DNA of 63,665 bases, from positions 1 through 63,665 of the forward strand of contig JAYZDP010000084.1 in NCBI GenBank assembly GCA_036337765.1, read 5' to 3'. The translations under genes and the position numbers were made by a program. Positions within the stretch are counted from its first letter, which is position 1. Each line of letters begins with the position of its first letter. The stretch comes from JAYZDP01 sp036337765 (lineage in GTDB: Bacteria; Acidobacteriota; Thermoanaerobaculia; Multivoradales; Multivoraceae). The notes below the pieces were generated by a model. That model ran no database searches. It saw nothing but the letters and a program-made list of their open reading frames with translations, and had not been told where the DNA came from. Below, in pieces: positions 25,825-34,572 of this stretch.

Positions 25825-26928
25825 ATGATCCTCAACGACACGACGACGCCGCGCGGTGACTTCGAAGCCGAAACTGGGTGGAAGCTAACCGCCGCGGGCG
25901 CGTGTAAGGGGACGGTCTGTGTGCCGCTCGCGGACCCCACCGCTGCGGCACAGGAGGTCGTCAACGCCATCGAGCTGGCCGAAGCCATCGGACTGCCGGT
26001 CGCGCACAACAACGAGCACGGGATCTGGGCCGTCGGACCCGAATCGATTGGCGCACGCGCTCTGGTTACCGCCGAAGACGCGGAATTCGAGCTTCCAGAC
26101 CTCGACGGCAATCTCTTTCGGCTCTCGAGCCTGCGAGGGCAGAAGGTCCTGGTCTACGCCTGGGCACCCTACTGAGGATGCTCGGCCGACCTGCCCGGGT
26201 GGCAGGCGCTGCGTGACGAGCTCCATCCCAGCGGCTTCGAGCTCGTAACGGTCGGACTCGACACCCTGGGAGCCGAAGGATGTCGCACCTTCATCGAGGC
26301 GGCGCAGCCCAAGCATCCGTCGCTCATCGACGCGCATCATCTTCTGGCCCGGCTCTTCGGGGTAATCAACATCCCGAGCTCCGTGTGGATCGACGAGTCG
26401 GGCACCCTCGTGCGGCCCGCCGAGACCGCGCCGGCCCCGCCCCGCTACGCACCGCCGAGCTTGGGGCCTCTAGACGGGATGCCGGATCGGTTCAAGGAGA
26501 TGACGACGGAGGCGATGAAGATTCAGCGTGACACCGAGGCCTACCACGGTGCCCTGCGCGACTGGGTCGGGAAGGGCGCCGAGAGCCAGTTCGCGCTCTC
26601 GCCCGGGAAAGTCGTCGAACGCTCACGGCCGCGCAGCACCGACGTCGCTCTCGGCCACGCCCACTTCGACCTCGCCTCGCACCTCGAGACGCAGGGACAC
26701 CACTCGGCGGCGATCAGCCACTTTCGCGAAGCCCACCGCCTCGTTCCCGACAGCTGGACCTTTCGCCGCCAGGCATGGGCCCTCGAGGGCGGACCCGAAG
26801 GCCCATTCGCCCGCTTCTGGCAGGGCCCGAGCGACGACGATCCGGCGGCGTGGCCCTACGAGGGCGATTGGCTCTCGGACATTCGAGCGAGCGGGCCCGA
26901 GAACTACTACGATCGCTTCCGGCCCTGA
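25825..26928 (+). CDS. Thioredoxin-fold selenoprotein (redoxin) with UGA-encoded selenocysteine at codon 117
   Basis: The reading frame is continuous from the ATG at 25825 to the TGA at 26926-26928, apart from one TGA at 26173-26175. Sequence before and after this codon is one redoxin domain: D-A-E-F-E-L-P-D-L-D-G, then V-L-V-Y-A-W-A-P-Y-U117-G-C119-S-A-D-L-P-G-W, later N-I-P-S-S-V-W-I-D with the cis-proline region, and a TPR-like tail near 270-320. U117 takes the place of the first catalytic Cys of ResA/TlpA-like proteins (W-A-x-x-C); C119 is the likely resolving thiol. Redoxins with a W-A-x-x-U-G pattern are known selenoproteins as I recall. A bSECIS-like hairpin follows. Total 367 residues. 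No signal peptide, so a cytoplasmic peroxidase or disulphide reductase is likely. No sel genes are in the window. Confidence 0.85.
26173..26208 (+). promoter_or_regulatory. Candidate bacterial SECIS element for the selenocysteine codon
   Basis: Starting 14 bases after the first base of the UGA, bases 26187-26195 and 26201-26208 form a stem: CCTGCC pairs with GGCAGG, extended by two more pairs across a bulged A at 26189. The apical loop is CGGGT with its G residues 24-26 bases from the start of the UGA. Bacterial SECIS elements are hairpins just downstream of the UGA with conserved loop Gs at about this distance, bound by SelB. The hairpin is also coding, as expected. Confidence 0.6.
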
Positions 26929-26934
26929 GCACGC

Positions 26935-28401
26935 ATGCCCATACCCGTCCCACCGCTGAAAGAAGCGGACCTACCCGAACGCAAGTTACCGATCTTCAAG
27001 ATGATGGGTCCCGGCGTCGTCATGGCCGGCATCGCGATCGGCTCGGGCGAGCTGATCATGTGGCCGTGGATCACCTCGGTCGTCGGAGCCGATCTGCTTT
27101 GGGCCGCCGCGCTCGGCCTCTTCATGCAGCTGTGGATCAATATCGAGGTCGGCCGTTGGGCCGTCGTGACCGGCGAGAGCCCGTTCACGGGCATGGTGCG
27201 AGTGCTCAAGCCGATCGTCTACCTCTGGGTGGCGCTCGTCGTGGTCGGCAAGTTCCTCCCGGGTTGGGCCCGCGAGACCGGAGTGGCGCTGCGCAACCTG
27301 ACCATGGGGGTCGACAACACGAGCCCACAATGGATCTGGACCGCGATCGTCTTCGCCGCGGTCGCCCTCATCCTGTTCGGTCCGAAAGTGATCTACACCG
27401 CCGTCGAGCGCTGCATCATCGTGCTGATCGCCGTCATCGTCGTCGGCCTCATCTACGTCGTCTGGCAGATCGGGACCAAGGAGATATTCGCGGAGATGTG
27501 GGCGGGGCTCCTCAACGTCGGGCGCTTCCCCGACTTCCCGGTCGAAGTCCTCGCCGACGACGGCTCGGTTCGCGACCAGCTCACGTTCTCGCGGTTCTTC
27601 GGTGCCGTCGTCTTCGCCGGGCTGGGCGGCCTCGGAAATCTGTACTACGCCTACTACCTACGTGAGAAGCGCGTCGGAATGGGGGCACGCATGCCAACGC
27701 TCATGAGCGCGGTGCACAAGCACCAAGACGTCAAGGACATGGACACCGGCTACACCTATCCCGATACCCCCGAGAACCAAAGTCGCTTCCGCAGCTGGAT
27801 GCGCTTCATCCACGTCGACCAGATCATCTTCTACTGGTTCCTCGGCAGCTTCACGATGTTTCTCTTCATCTTCGGCGCACTGGCCGTCCTCTACCCCAAT
27901 GGACTGGTGCCGGACCAGGGCAGTCTGATCTGGGACCTCGCTTCGATCCTCGAGGAGAGCCTCGGGACGAACGGGCGTTATCTGTTCCTGGTCGTCGGCA
28001 TGGCAGCACTCTTCTCGACCCAGCTCGGCGGCGTCGACGGCGGCAGCCGAGTCTTCTCAGATCTGATCCACACCAACTTCAAGTTCGGCCGGCGCTTCAA
28101 GCTCGAGCAGTGGTACCTGATCCTGGTCGGCACCACGATGGGAATCGGCACCTTCAGCGTCTGGTTCTTCGACAAGTACGGCGCCTCAGGCCTGGACTTC
28201 CTCTTCATCTCGGCTCTCATCGGCGGCTTTGCCATGGCGGTATACGTGCCGCTGTTGCTGTACATGAACCTCACTCGCCTGCCCAAGTCGGCGAGACCCG
28301 GACCGATCAACATCATCTTCATGATCCTGGCCTCCGCCATGTACATCAGCTTCGCGGTCTACACGATCTACGACAAGGCAGCACAGCTCTTCACCAGCTA
28401 G
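26935..28401 (+). CDS. Second Nramp-superfamily membrane transporter without DPGN motif
   Basis: A 488-residue multi-pass membrane protein starting 6 bp after the selenoprotein stop, hence probably co-transcribed. The first helix reads M-M-G-P-G-V-V-M-A-G-I-A-I-G-S-G-E-L; the canonical metal-binding D-P-G-N is absent and G-S-G-E-L stands in its place. A large loop near residues 250-290 contains charged residues before W-M-R-F-I-H-V-D. It is related to, but clearly different from, the protein at 14016. Fold confidence is good; substrate unknown. Confidence 0.75.
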   Translation: MPIPVPPLKEADLPERKLPIFKMMGPGVVMAGIAIGSGELIMWPWITSVVGADLLWAAALGLFMQLWINIEVGRWAVVTGESPFTGMVRVLKPIVYLWVALVVVGKFLPGWARETGVALRNLTMGVDNTSPQWIWTAIVFAAVALILFGPKVIYTAVERCIIVLIAVIVVGLIYVVWQIGTKEIFAEMWAGLLNVGRFPDFPVEVLADDGSVRDQLTFSRFFGAVVFAGLGGLGNLYYAYYLREKRVGMGARMPTLMSAVHKHQDVKDMDTGYTYPDTPENQSRFRSWMRFIHVDQIIFYWFLGSFTMFLFIFGALAVLYPNGLVPDQGSLIWDLASILEESLGTNGRYLFLVVGMAALFSTQLGGVDGGSRVFSDLIHTNFKFGRRFKLEQWYLILVGTTMGIGTFSVWFFDKYGASGLDFLFISALIGGFAMAVYVPLLLYMNLTRLPKSARPGPINIIFMILASAMYISFAVYTIYDKAAQLFTS

Positions 28402-28541
28402 CAGGTCCCTCAAGAGCAGAAACAACACTGCGCGACCCCGATCCCTCAGCAGACCCTCACGGCGCTGCGCTGTAAGCTGTACACGCTACACGTCAGGCCT
28501 CGAAGGAGTCGGGCCGCATCGACGTCGGCCGCCGGATTCGC

Positions 28542-28606
28542 GACAATAGTTGTCATTGGCAACCATCTGCCGACCTCGACGGAACATGCTCAGATTAGCC
28601 GGCTAA
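28542..28606. promoter_or_regulatory. Palindromic operator-like sites upstream of the MBL hydrolase
   Basis: GACAA-TAG-TTGTC at 28542-28554 and the perfect 12-bp palindrome TTAGCCGGCTAA at 28595-28606 lie 27-91 bases before the MBL start. A third, weaker symmetric stretch (TGTAAGC...GCTACA) is at 28471-28490. They sit in a 231-bp non-coding gap, the expected place for the promoter. I could not assign clear -35/-10 boxes. Confidence 0.4.
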
Positions 28607-28632
28607 ATGGGCTGGAAAACAGGAGACTGATC

Positions 28633-29559
28633 ATGACGCAGCACCTTCTCAATCGCGACGGTCGAGTCGCACGGCTTCTCGTGTTGGTGGCGGCAGGCGT
28701 TCTGGCGGCGTCCTCGGGCTCAGCTCAGGACGTCTCAGCCGTCGAGCTCGAAGCAACAAAGCTCAGCGACACGGTCTACCTGCTCTTGCCCAGTCCGCCT
28801 CTGGCAGGAAACCTCGCGGTCTCGGCCGGCGACGACGGCATCCTCATGGTCGACACCCAGATGATGCCGATCACGGACAAGATCAAAGCCGCTGTGCAAG
28901 ACATCCAGAAGGGCGGCGTCGACTTCGTGGTCAACAGCCACTATCACTATGACCACGCCGGCGGGAACGCAGGCTTCGGCCTGGAGTCCGTGATCGTCGC
29001 GCACGAGACTGTGCGAGCGCGGCTGGCAGAGGGGCGGGAGGCAGGAAACCGATTCATCGAAGGAACGAGACCCTTCGAGGCCCTACCGAGGATCACCTTC
29101 AAAGACAACGTCACCTTCCATTGGAACGGCGAGGACGTGGACGTCATCCACCTCGGTAACCCGGCACACACCGATGGCGATACGGTGATCTTCTTCCGCG
29201 ACTCCAACGTCATCCACACCGGCGATCAGTTCGTAATGTTGAACGGCTTCCCCTACATCGACCGGGACGTGGGCGGATCCGCACTGGGCCTCAGAGACAA
29301 CATCGCGCAGGTCCTCACCCTGATCAATGGCGACACCAAGATCATCCCGGGCCATGGGCCGTTGGCGACGAAGGCCGACCTCCAGCACTTCCACGACATC
29401 GTCAGCGAGACCATCGACCACATCGCCGACCGGAAGCGAGCGGGAAAGACGCTCGAGGAGATCCAGGGCGAGGGCCTGCCAGAGAAGTATGCGCCGTACA
29501 CCGGCTTCATGCCCCACACCGTGTGGATCGGCGCCGTCTACGCGAGCCTCGACGACTGA
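28633..29559 (+). CDS. Secreted MBL-fold metallo-hydrolase
   Basis: A 308-residue periplasmic metallo-beta-lactamase-fold enzyme. AGGAG lies 8 bases before the ATG, and residues 1-32 form a signal peptide. The zinc motif is H103-Y-H105-Y-D107-H108, followed by H-L-G-N-P-A-H-T-D-G-D and P-G-H-G-P, which supply the remaining ligands. The sequence type resembles SoxH/quinoprotein-relay-associated MBL proteins more than true beta-lactamases. It ends near a degraded fragment and a DUF917 operon on the other strand. Confidence 0.87.
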   Translation: MTQHLLNRDGRVARLLVLVAAGVLAASSGSAQDVSAVELEATKLSDTVYLLLPSPPLAGNLAVSAGDDGILMVDTQMMPITDKIKAAVQDIQKGGVDFVVNSHYHYDHAGGNAGFGLESVIVAHETVRARLAEGREAGNRFIEGTRPFEALPRITFKDNVTFHWNGEDVDVIHLGNPAHTDGDTVIFFRDSNVIHTGDQFVMLNGFPYIDRDVGGSALGLRDNIAQVLTLINGDTKIIPGHGPLATKADLQHFHDIVSETIDHIADRKRAGKTLEEIQGEGLPEKYAPYTGFMPHTVWIGAVYASLDD

Positions 29560-29577
29560 AGCGCTACCACGCCGGCG

Positions 29578-29664
29578 CTACGAGGCGCGCACGCGGTAAA
29601 CGTCCGTCACCCGTTTTGCAGGGTCGTCTTCCCAATCGCCGTAGATCTCCCAGTTCGAAGTCAT
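29578..29664 (-). pseudogene. Short orphan C-terminal fragment, possibly of a GyrI-like/effector-binding domain
   Basis: A 28-codon frame reads MTSNWEIYGDWEDDPAKRVT and ends V-Y-R-V-R-A-S. The W-E-I-Y-G-D-W-x-D-D-P-A-K pattern looks like the end of GyrI-like small-molecule-binding domains. No upstream domain is readable: a stop lies seven codons before the Met. This is the only coding-like content of the 194-base gap between the MBL gene and the DUF917 gene. Confidence 0.3.
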
Positions 29665-29753
29665 GGGCCAGGAAACGGTGCTTCATGGCACAGCCACGGC
29701 TGGCGGCGACTCGATCACCGGCGCCTACGAGAGCCAGATGGGCGCGTCGGGCT

Positions 29754-30860
29754 TCACGGGACACCGCGCGAGTTGAGCGCCAGTTCCGACAACGGCCGAT
29801 AGGGTGTGTCGTAACCGAATCGCCCCGGCCCCATGACCCGCAGAGCCGCTTCGCTCAGCAGCATCGAGGGGGCTCCGATCGCGACCACGTGAACGCGCTG
29901 CCCGTACTTCAGGGCCTCGGTCGTGAGGGGCTCAGCGGTGTCGCTTTCGAGCACGCAGATCAGATCGGGCACCATGGCGCAGGGCTCTGCGCCTCGCCAC
30001 GCAATCAGGTTCTCGTTCTGGAAGTCGATGTACAGAGGCTCCTGCCCAGAGGCGTCGATCCTCAACCGGCCGGTCGCGAATCCGCCCTGTGTCGTGCGCT
30101 CGATATCGGCGATCTTGCCCTCGGTGAGGTCGTAGAGACGTCCGTAATGCGGCGCCTCGTCGATGGTGCGCGCCAGGGCGGCGAACGGGTCGTCGCCCCG
30201 ATCACGAGCCTCGCCGATCGTACGGCCGATCTCGAGCGCGATCGAAATCGTGCCCCGAACCGTCGACTCCTTCACCTGGCGCCCCGTCATCGGGTAGAGC
30301 GCGATCACGCACATACCGCCCATGGCCATGACCACGTGCCGCGCCAGGTTCTCGGCGTGCGCGCCGCTGCAGCCATCGATCGTGACGACGTTGCCATGCT
30401 CGTCGGACATCGCCAGAGGTGAGACCGAGACCCCCCCGACGTTCCAGCTGACCATGTCGAGCTCGGGAAACGCGCGCCCCATGCCGTCGCCATCGACGAC
30501 AGGCAGGTCGAGCTGTGCGCCCAACGTGAGCGGTAGAAGCGCATTCCCGCCGCCGATCTCGGCCGCAATCACCGCCTCCGCCCGCCGGCCGAGGATCTCC
30601 TCGAGCTTTCCGAGCACGCGCTCAGCCTCGGCGCCGTTGGGGAACTTCTCGACCATGACTGTCGGCGCACCCATCATCGCGACCGGAATCACCAGAGAGT
30701 CGTCCGCCAGCTGATCGAGGGTCAGAAGCCTCGCCTCGCTGCCAACGTCGAGCCCAGCGCGCAGCAACAGGGCACCGATGTACGGATCGCCGCCCCCGCC
30801 GGAGCCGAGCAGCGCCGCCCCTCGTGCCAGATCGTCGATGTCACTGTGCCCTATGCGCAT
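29754..30860 (-). CDS. DUF917 family protein
   Basis: A 368-residue cytoplasmic protein with the DUF917 pattern: G-S-G-G-G-G-D-P-Y near residues 19-27, M-M-G-A-P-T-V-M-V-E-K, and D-G-D-G-M-G-R-A-F-P-E. DUF917 proteins are commonly encoded beside hydantoinase/oxoprolinase proteins, as here; one member is described as an S-methyl thiohydantoin desulfurase. The gene starts 6 bp after the hydantoinase-like stop, so they form an operon with the LLM enzyme upstream. The substrate is probably a hydantoin or related ring compound (inference). Confidence 0.85.
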   Translation of the reverse strand: MRIGHSDIDDLARGAALLGSGGGGDPYIGALLLRAGLDVGSEARLLTLDQLADDSLVIPVAMMGAPTVMVEKFPNGAEAERVLGKLEEILGRRAEAVIAAEIGGGNALLPLTLGAQLDLPVVDGDGMGRAFPELDMVSWNVGGVSVSPLAMSDEHGNVVTIDGCSGAHAENLARHVVMAMGGMCVIALYPMTGRQVKESTVRGTISIALEIGRTIGEARDRGDDPFAALARTIDEAPHYGRLYDLTEGKIADIERTTQGGFATGRLRIDASGQEPLYIDFQNENLIAWRGAEPCAMVPDLICVLESDTAEPLTTEALKYGQRVHVVAIGAPSMLLSEAALRVMGPGRFGYDTPYRPLSELALNSRGVP

Positions 30861-30866
30861 GCAGCC

Positions 30867-32417
30867 TCACACCTCGACAGAAGCCAAGTCGCCTACCGCC
30901 TTGACGAGCACCCGCACCGACCCTCCGGGCAGATATGTGAGTGGCACCTCCTCGACGCTGACCACCTCGACCGTGTCCGCTTCGGCGCCAGCCTCGACCG
31001 CCCGGCCGATGGCCTCCTCCCGAGCCTGCGCCAGAGCCGCGTCTCGGCCGACGGCTTCATAACCGAACACACAATCGATCTCCCCGCCGACCTGGGCGAT
31101 CGCGGCACCGATCGCGTTGGCCACCTCAGAGTGCTCGGGCACGATCTGGTCGGAAGCGCCATGAAGCCTTTCGTTGATGAGGCAGCTGCCGCCGCCGACA
31201 AGAATCACCGGCTGGTCCCCGGCGCTCGTCTTTACGCGATCGATGCCTTCGGAGAGGATCGTGTGGATCCAGGATCTGCATTCCTCCAGCAGCGAGCGGT
31301 CCAGATGGGCAACGTTGGCTCGGTTTCCGATCTCGGCGTAGCCGAACGCTACTGCAACGTCTGTAGCGGTCAGGGTGGCGCCGCCAAATACCAGCGCATC
31401 GCGGATCAGGTCGTAGCCGACAGATTCGGGGCCGATGCGCAGCTCCTCTCCGGTCTGGACGCGGCTGCCTCCGCCTAGACCGATCGAGAGCAGATCTGGC
31501 ATGCGGAAGTTGGTGCGGACTCCCGCCAGCTCGACGGCGACGGCGCTCTGACGGGGGAAACCGTGCTCGAGTACTCCAATGTCTGAGGTGGTGCCACCGA
31601 TGTCCACGACGATCGCATCCTGACGCTGTGCAAGCAGCGCTGCGCCGCGCATGCTGTTGGTCGGCCCCGACGCGAAGGTCAAGACGGGGAAGCGCCGAGC
31701 ATGCGCCGCCGTCATCAGCGTGCCGTCGTTTTGGCTGATGTAGAGCGGCTTTCGGATACCGAGTTTCTCCAACGCGACCACCAGCGACCCGACCACGTCG
31801 TCGCCGATCGACAGCAGACTGGCGTTCATGATCGCGGCGTTCTCGCGCGGCAGAAGGCCAGTACTACCGATGTCGGAAGACTTCGTGATGGCGACGCCAG
31901 CTAGCTCGGCCGCGATGATCTCAGCCGCCAGGTCCTCCATCGCCGAACACACCGTCGCGAAGGGGCACGAGATAGCCACCGACCGGAGCTCCCGCTCACC
32001 GATGTCCTTGGCGATCTCACGAATCTCCCCTTCGTCCAGCGCACTGATCTCTCGTCCGTCGTACTCGTAGCCGCCCTTGGCAAGGTACGTGTGACACCCC
32101 ATCGCCCGCGATAGGTCGGGCGGCCAGCCGGTCAAGGGTGGGATGCTGGCGGTCGCCGGAAGAGCCAGCCGCACCACGGCCACCTCGTCGAGACCTCGCC
32201 GTTGCACGAAGGCGTTTGTGAATTGGGTGGTCCCGACCATGACCCGCTCGATCTCGTCCGAGCCGGTCCCGCCGGTACTCATGGCACCCTGGATCGCCGC
32301 AAACACGCCGGTAGTGATGTCCTCGGTCGTCGCTACCTTGGCCGTCGCGACGATGGAGTCGCCACTCAGGAGTGCCGCATCCGTATTCGTGCCGCCTACG
32401 TCGACACCGATCCTCAT
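30867..32417 (-). CDS. Hydantoinase/oxoprolinase family protein, A-type subunit
   Basis: A 516-residue ATP-dependent cyclic-amide hydrolase-like protein. The N-terminal R-I-G-V-D-V-G-G-T-N-T-D-A phosphate-binding motif begins the actin-like ATPase fold; V-D-I-G-G-T-T-S-D-I-G-V near residues 270-281 is the second phosphate loop. The B subunit usual for 5-oxoprolinases is absent; DUF917 follows instead. It is shorter than classic HyuA (about 690), matching DUF917-linked forms. Order in the operon is LLM oxidoreductase, this gene, DUF917. Confidence 0.87.
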   Translation of the reverse strand: MRIGVDVGGTNTDAALLSGDSIVATAKVATTEDITTGVFAAIQGAMSTGGTGSDEIERVMVGTTQFTNAFVQRRGLDEVAVVRLALPATASIPPLTGWPPDLSRAMGCHTYLAKGGYEYDGREISALDEGEIREIAKDIGERELRSVAISCPFATVCSAMEDLAAEIIAAELAGVAITKSSDIGSTGLLPRENAAIMNASLLSIGDDVVGSLVVALEKLGIRKPLYISQNDGTLMTAAHARRFPVLTFASGPTNSMRGAALLAQRQDAIVVDIGGTTSDIGVLEHGFPRQSAVAVELAGVRTNFRMPDLLSIGLGGGSRVQTGEELRIGPESVGYDLIRDALVFGGATLTATDVAVAFGYAEIGNRANVAHLDRSLLEECRSWIHTILSEGIDRVKTSAGDQPVILVGGGSCLINERLHGASDQIVPEHSEVANAIGAAIAQVGGEIDCVFGYEAVGRDAALAQAREEAIGRAVEAGAEADTVEVVSVEEVPLTYLPGGSVRVLVKAVGDLASVEV

Positions 32418-32426
32418 AGACGGCCC

Positions 32427-33470
32427 TCAGGCAAGCGAGAAGCCTGCGAAGCGAGTCGGAATCGCCTGCAGATCGGAAATGAGATCAGGCGGCAGGCCGC
32501 CCGGCCGGTCGGGCGAAGCGCTAGCCCCGATCGCGTCGCTCACGCCGCCGAAGCGCTCGCTGACCGCGTCCGCCAACTGGTCGTGGCGACCCACAGCCGC
32601 GAACAGGTGGACCACGTCGTCGGAGACTTGTCGGGGCAGCTCGTCCCACTTCCCCTGACGCGTCAGCTCCCGCAGGTGTCGACCGAGATCGCCGAGATCG
32701 TGAGCCTCGAGAACCGGCCAGTAGGCAGGCGTCGAGCCGTAGAAGCCGACCCGCATGCGCACCCACTCGACCTGCTCCGCGACGCTCTCGTCGTCGGGAC
32801 CCGTGCAGACGAAGCCGCCGCCCGAGATCTGGAAACTCGAGCGGGCCCGACCCTGCCGAGCCAGGCGCTCTTCGAGCAGAGGCTTCACCGTCTGCTCGAG
32901 GTAGCGCCGGGTGCAGAAGGCGTGGAGCCTCACACCGTCGGCCTGTTCCGCGGCCATGGCTAGCATCCGCGGTCCAACTGCCGCGACCGTCACTGCCGGA
33001 GAGGGCCCATCGAGAGGCTCAGGTGTGAAGTTGGGCGGCATCAGGGTGAAGTTGTAGTGCTCGCCGTGGAAGTCGAGACGCTCGCCGTCGGCCCAGGTTC
33101 TCCAGATCGCTCGTAGCGCTTGCACGTACTCCCGCAACCGTGGCGCCGGCGCGCTCCAGGCAGTCGAGAAGCGACGCTCGACGTGAGGCTTTATCTGGCT
33201 GCCGAGGCCGAGCACGAACCGACCCTGAGAGGCTGTCTGCAGGTCCCACGCCTGCATCGCCGTCACCATCGGGCTGCGCGGGAAGGCGACCGCGATGCCG
33301 GTGGCGAGCTCGACGCGCTCCGTCGAGACCGCCGCGATGGCCAGCGGCAGGAAGGGGTCGTGGCGGTTGTCGAGCGTGACCACGCCATCGTAACCGTCTC
33401 GCTCGGCCTGAACGGCCGCGGCTCCGACCTCCGGGAGCCGCGCCTGGGGCAGCGTGGTGAACACTCGCAT
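32427..33470 (-). CDS. LLM-class (luciferase-like) oxidoreductase, probably F420-dependent
   Basis: A 347-residue TIM-barrel protein of the bacterial luciferase superfamily. It has V-E-L-A-T-G-I-A-V-A-F-P-R-S-P, G-R-F-V-L-G-L-G-S-Q-I-K-P-H-V-E-R-R-F and a P-P-N-F-T-P segment typical of F420-type LLM enzymes. Whether the cofactor is F420 or FMN is not decidable from sequence alone. It is the first gene of the operon with the hydantoinase-like and DUF917 genes, 9 bp apart. A joint role in opening and oxidising a nitrogen heterocycle is inference. Confidence 0.85.
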   Translation of the reverse strand: MRVFTTLPQARLPEVGAAAVQAERDGYDGVVTLDNRHDPFLPLAIAAVSTERVELATGIAVAFPRSPMVTAMQAWDLQTASQGRFVLGLGSQIKPHVERRFSTAWSAPAPRLREYVQALRAIWRTWADGERLDFHGEHYNFTLMPPNFTPEPLDGPSPAVTVAAVGPRMLAMAAEQADGVRLHAFCTRRYLEQTVKPLLEERLARQGRARSSFQISGGGFVCTGPDDESVAEQVEWVRMRVGFYGSTPAYWPVLEAHDLGDLGRHLRELTRQGKWDELPRQVSDDVVHLFAAVGRHDQLADAVSERFGGVSDAIGASASPDRPGGLPPDLISDLQAIPTRFAGFSLA

Positions 33471-33639
33471 CTCTCTGGCAGGCTCTCACAGCGACGCCAC
33501 GCTCGACCAGCGCGGCGGCGCGTGCAGGTCTCCTCCTGGGTCAGATCCGTGCGGCATAAGCTACCAACTGAGGTCTCGTCCTCGGGGCTGACCCACAGGA
33601 AGGGAACAACACACCAAAGTAAGATCAGAGTGAGGACCG

Positions 33640-34572
33640 ATGAGACAGCCGGGAGAAAGGACCACGGGCGCCGGGCGCCGACCTGCATGCGCGCAGCAGG
33701 ACCTCTCCGCATACGAGAAGTACAGCCGGCTGTCGGACCGCTACGACAGGATTCGCATCCCTTTCGGCCTGGGAAGGGTCTGCGAGGCGATCGGTGAGAG
33801 CGCCCGCCTGAGCGGCAGAGAGACAGCGGATCTCCAGATTCTCGACGCCGGTTGTGGAACCGGTCAGTTCATCGCCCGTCTGGCTGCGGAGGTTCGCTTC
33901 ATCGTCGGACTGGACGGCTCCGCAGGCATGCTCCAGACGGCCCAGGCCCGGGTCGGCAACCTTGCAAGAGCCGCCCTGCTGCGCGGAAGCGTGCTGGCGC
34001 TGCCATACGCTGACCGATCCTTCGACGGTGTCTTGAACAATCAGGTCCTGCATCATCTCCCTCCTGAACCAACTCCGTCTGCGGAGCGCTACGGACCCCA
34101 ACGGCAGTTCCTGGCTGAGGCGTTCCGCGTGCTCGCGCCGGGAGGGGCGCTGTGGATCGGCACCTGCAACCAGGAGCAACTCCGCCCACCGACGAGCCCG
34201 TATTGGTACCTGAACGTCGTCGTTCCGGAGGCCGCACACGCTCTCGCCGACCGTTATGTGCCGATGGACCGGCTCGAAGAGCTTCTCCTAGCCGTTGGCT
34301 TCAGAGACATCCGATGCTCGGCGATCGTCGACGAGACGCACTTCACACTCGCCGACTACCTGAACGCCGAGGGCCCGATGGATCCAGCTTGGCGCAGTGG
34401 TGACTCGGTGTTCGCCTGGTACAACGATGCCCAGGATCGCCTCGCCGAACATCTTCGCAAGCGCCTCGTGCCCCGCATAGAGAACGGGACGATCCAAGCA
34501 GAGATCAACACCAGCGAGGCAAGGCGTGCGAGGGTCGGTCATGGCGTTCTGCTGACAGCCCAAAGGCCATGA
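33640..34572 (+). CDS. Class I SAM-dependent methyltransferase
   Basis: A 310-residue methyltransferase with the SAM-binding motif I at D69-A-G-C-G-T-G75, acidic residue in G-L-D-G-S, and the post-motif L-P-Y-A-D-R-S-F-D-G-V. The C-terminal part (about 180-310) is less typical. The gene overlaps the following kinase-like gene by 4 bp (ATGA), showing translational coupling. A shared small-molecule substrate for the pair is likely, such as methylation plus phosphorylation of a metabolite or antibiotic. The first 20 residues are poorly conserved, so the start is uncertain. Confidence 0.83.
   Translation: MRQPGERTTGAGRRPACAQQDLSAYEKYSRLSDRYDRIRIPFGLGRVCEAIGESARLSGRETADLQILDAGCGTGQFIARLAAEVRFIVGLDGSAGMLQTAQARVGNLARAALLRGSVLALPYADRSFDGVLNNQVLHHLPPEPTPSAERYGPQRQFLAEAFRVLAPGGALWIGTCNQEQLRPPTSPYWYLNVVVPEAAHALADRYVPMDRLEELLLAVGFRDIRCSAIVDETHFTLADYLNAEGPMDPAWRSGDSVFAWYNDAQDRLAEHLRKRLVPRIENGTIQAEINTSEARRARVGHGVLLTAQRP

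Noticed and set aside
26383..26928. A separate gene starting at ATG 26383
   Set aside because: It is the C-terminal part of the selenoprotein in the same frame; upstream codons back to the TGA are redoxin-like.
29564..29764. A 66-codon minus-strand frame in the gap after the MBL gene
   Set aside because: Basic, low-complexity composition; the neighbouring frame holds a better (though degraded) fragment.
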